From NCBI GenBank assembly GCA_023388935.1, contig JAEWFG010000273.1:1-6644 (forward strand): 6,644 nucleotides of DNA. The letters are read 5' to 3'. This document shows positions 6,601-6,644 of this stretch, piece after piece. This DNA comes from Pseudomonadota bacterium. Lineage in GTDB: Bacteria; Pseudomonadota; Alphaproteobacteria; Rhizobiales; Xanthobacteraceae. Under the pieces are notes generated by a model. It was not told where the DNA came from and did no database searches. It was given only the letters and a program-made list of their open reading frames with translations. The translations under genes were made by a program, and so were the position numbers. Position 1 is the stretch's first letter; each line of letters starts with the position of its first letter.

Positions 6601-6644
6601 ACCTCTCCCCAGCGGGGAGAGGTCGGATTGCGCAGCAATCCGGG
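6601..6644. repeat. Double-hairpin intergenic repeat of a second Rhizobiales type (cut by window end)
   Basis: ACCTCTCCCC (6601-6610) pairs with GGGGAGAGGT (6614-6623) around AGC. Directly after it, CGGATTGC (6624-6631) pairs with GCAATCCG (6635-6642) around GCA. I recognise the phrase as a common dispersed repeat in Bradyrhizobium and other Rhizobiales, from memory. It starts 37 bases after the TRAP receptor stop. There is no T-run within the window. It may help end or stabilise the message, and it continues beyond the last base shown. Confidence 0.8.

Noticed and set aside
6601..6644. Repeat at the window end as an intrinsic terminator or CRISPR unit
   Set aside because: It forms two clean hairpins but has no T-run within the window, and there are no repeated units with spacers. 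It fits a dispersed palindromic repeat better.

Overview
The window reads like the chromosome of a high-GC alphaproteobacterium, most likely Bradyrhizobium or a close relative. The reasons are the codon bias, the protein sequences, and two kinds of intergenic palindromic repeat that I recognise from Bradyrhizobium/Rhodopseudomonas genomes. The genus is inferred from memory of those repeats, not from a database search. I see no tRNA, rRNA, CRISPR array, transposase or phage gene.

Layout. Bases 1-182 are the 3' end of an aldehyde dehydrogenase gene (+ strand), followed by a strong intrinsic terminator (206-239). Bases 251-489 are a mosaic of palindromic repeats between two converging genes. An SMP-30/gluconolactonase-family lactonase lies on the - strand (509-1477). 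It is transcribed divergently, across a 91-base gap, from a short-chain NAD-dependent dehydrogenase of the uronate dehydrogenase type (1569-2393, +). After a 240-base gap comes an orphan Bug/TctC-type periplasmic solute receptor (2634-3614, +). A 167-base low-GC gap follows, then an IlvD/Edd-family sugar-acid dehydratase (start at about 3782 or 3785, end 5515, +) and, 53 bases on, a TRAP-transporter receptor of the DctP family (5569-6564, +). The window ends in a second type of palindromic repeat (6601-6644).

How the genes fit together. A uronate-type dehydrogenase oxidises a sugar acid to an aldarolactone, a lactonase opens it, an Fe-S dehydratase removes water from an aldonate or aldarate, and an aldehyde dehydrogenase oxidises a semialdehyde such as alpha-ketoglutarate semialdehyde. 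With two periplasmic receptors alongside, the block looks like a non-phosphorylative sugar-acid (uronate/aldonate) uptake and breakdown locus. The enzyme families are well supported. The shared pathway and the exact substrates are inference. No regulator gene or transporter membrane subunit is visible, so the operators and partner permeases cannot be assigned from this window.

I found no clearly new biological system. The points most worth a second look are the 19-base inverted repeat in the lactonase/dehydrogenase divergent promoter region, the conserved active site with one substitution in the uronate dehydrogenase-like enzyme, the lower-GC orphan Bug gene inserted into the catabolic block, and the repeat mosaics.
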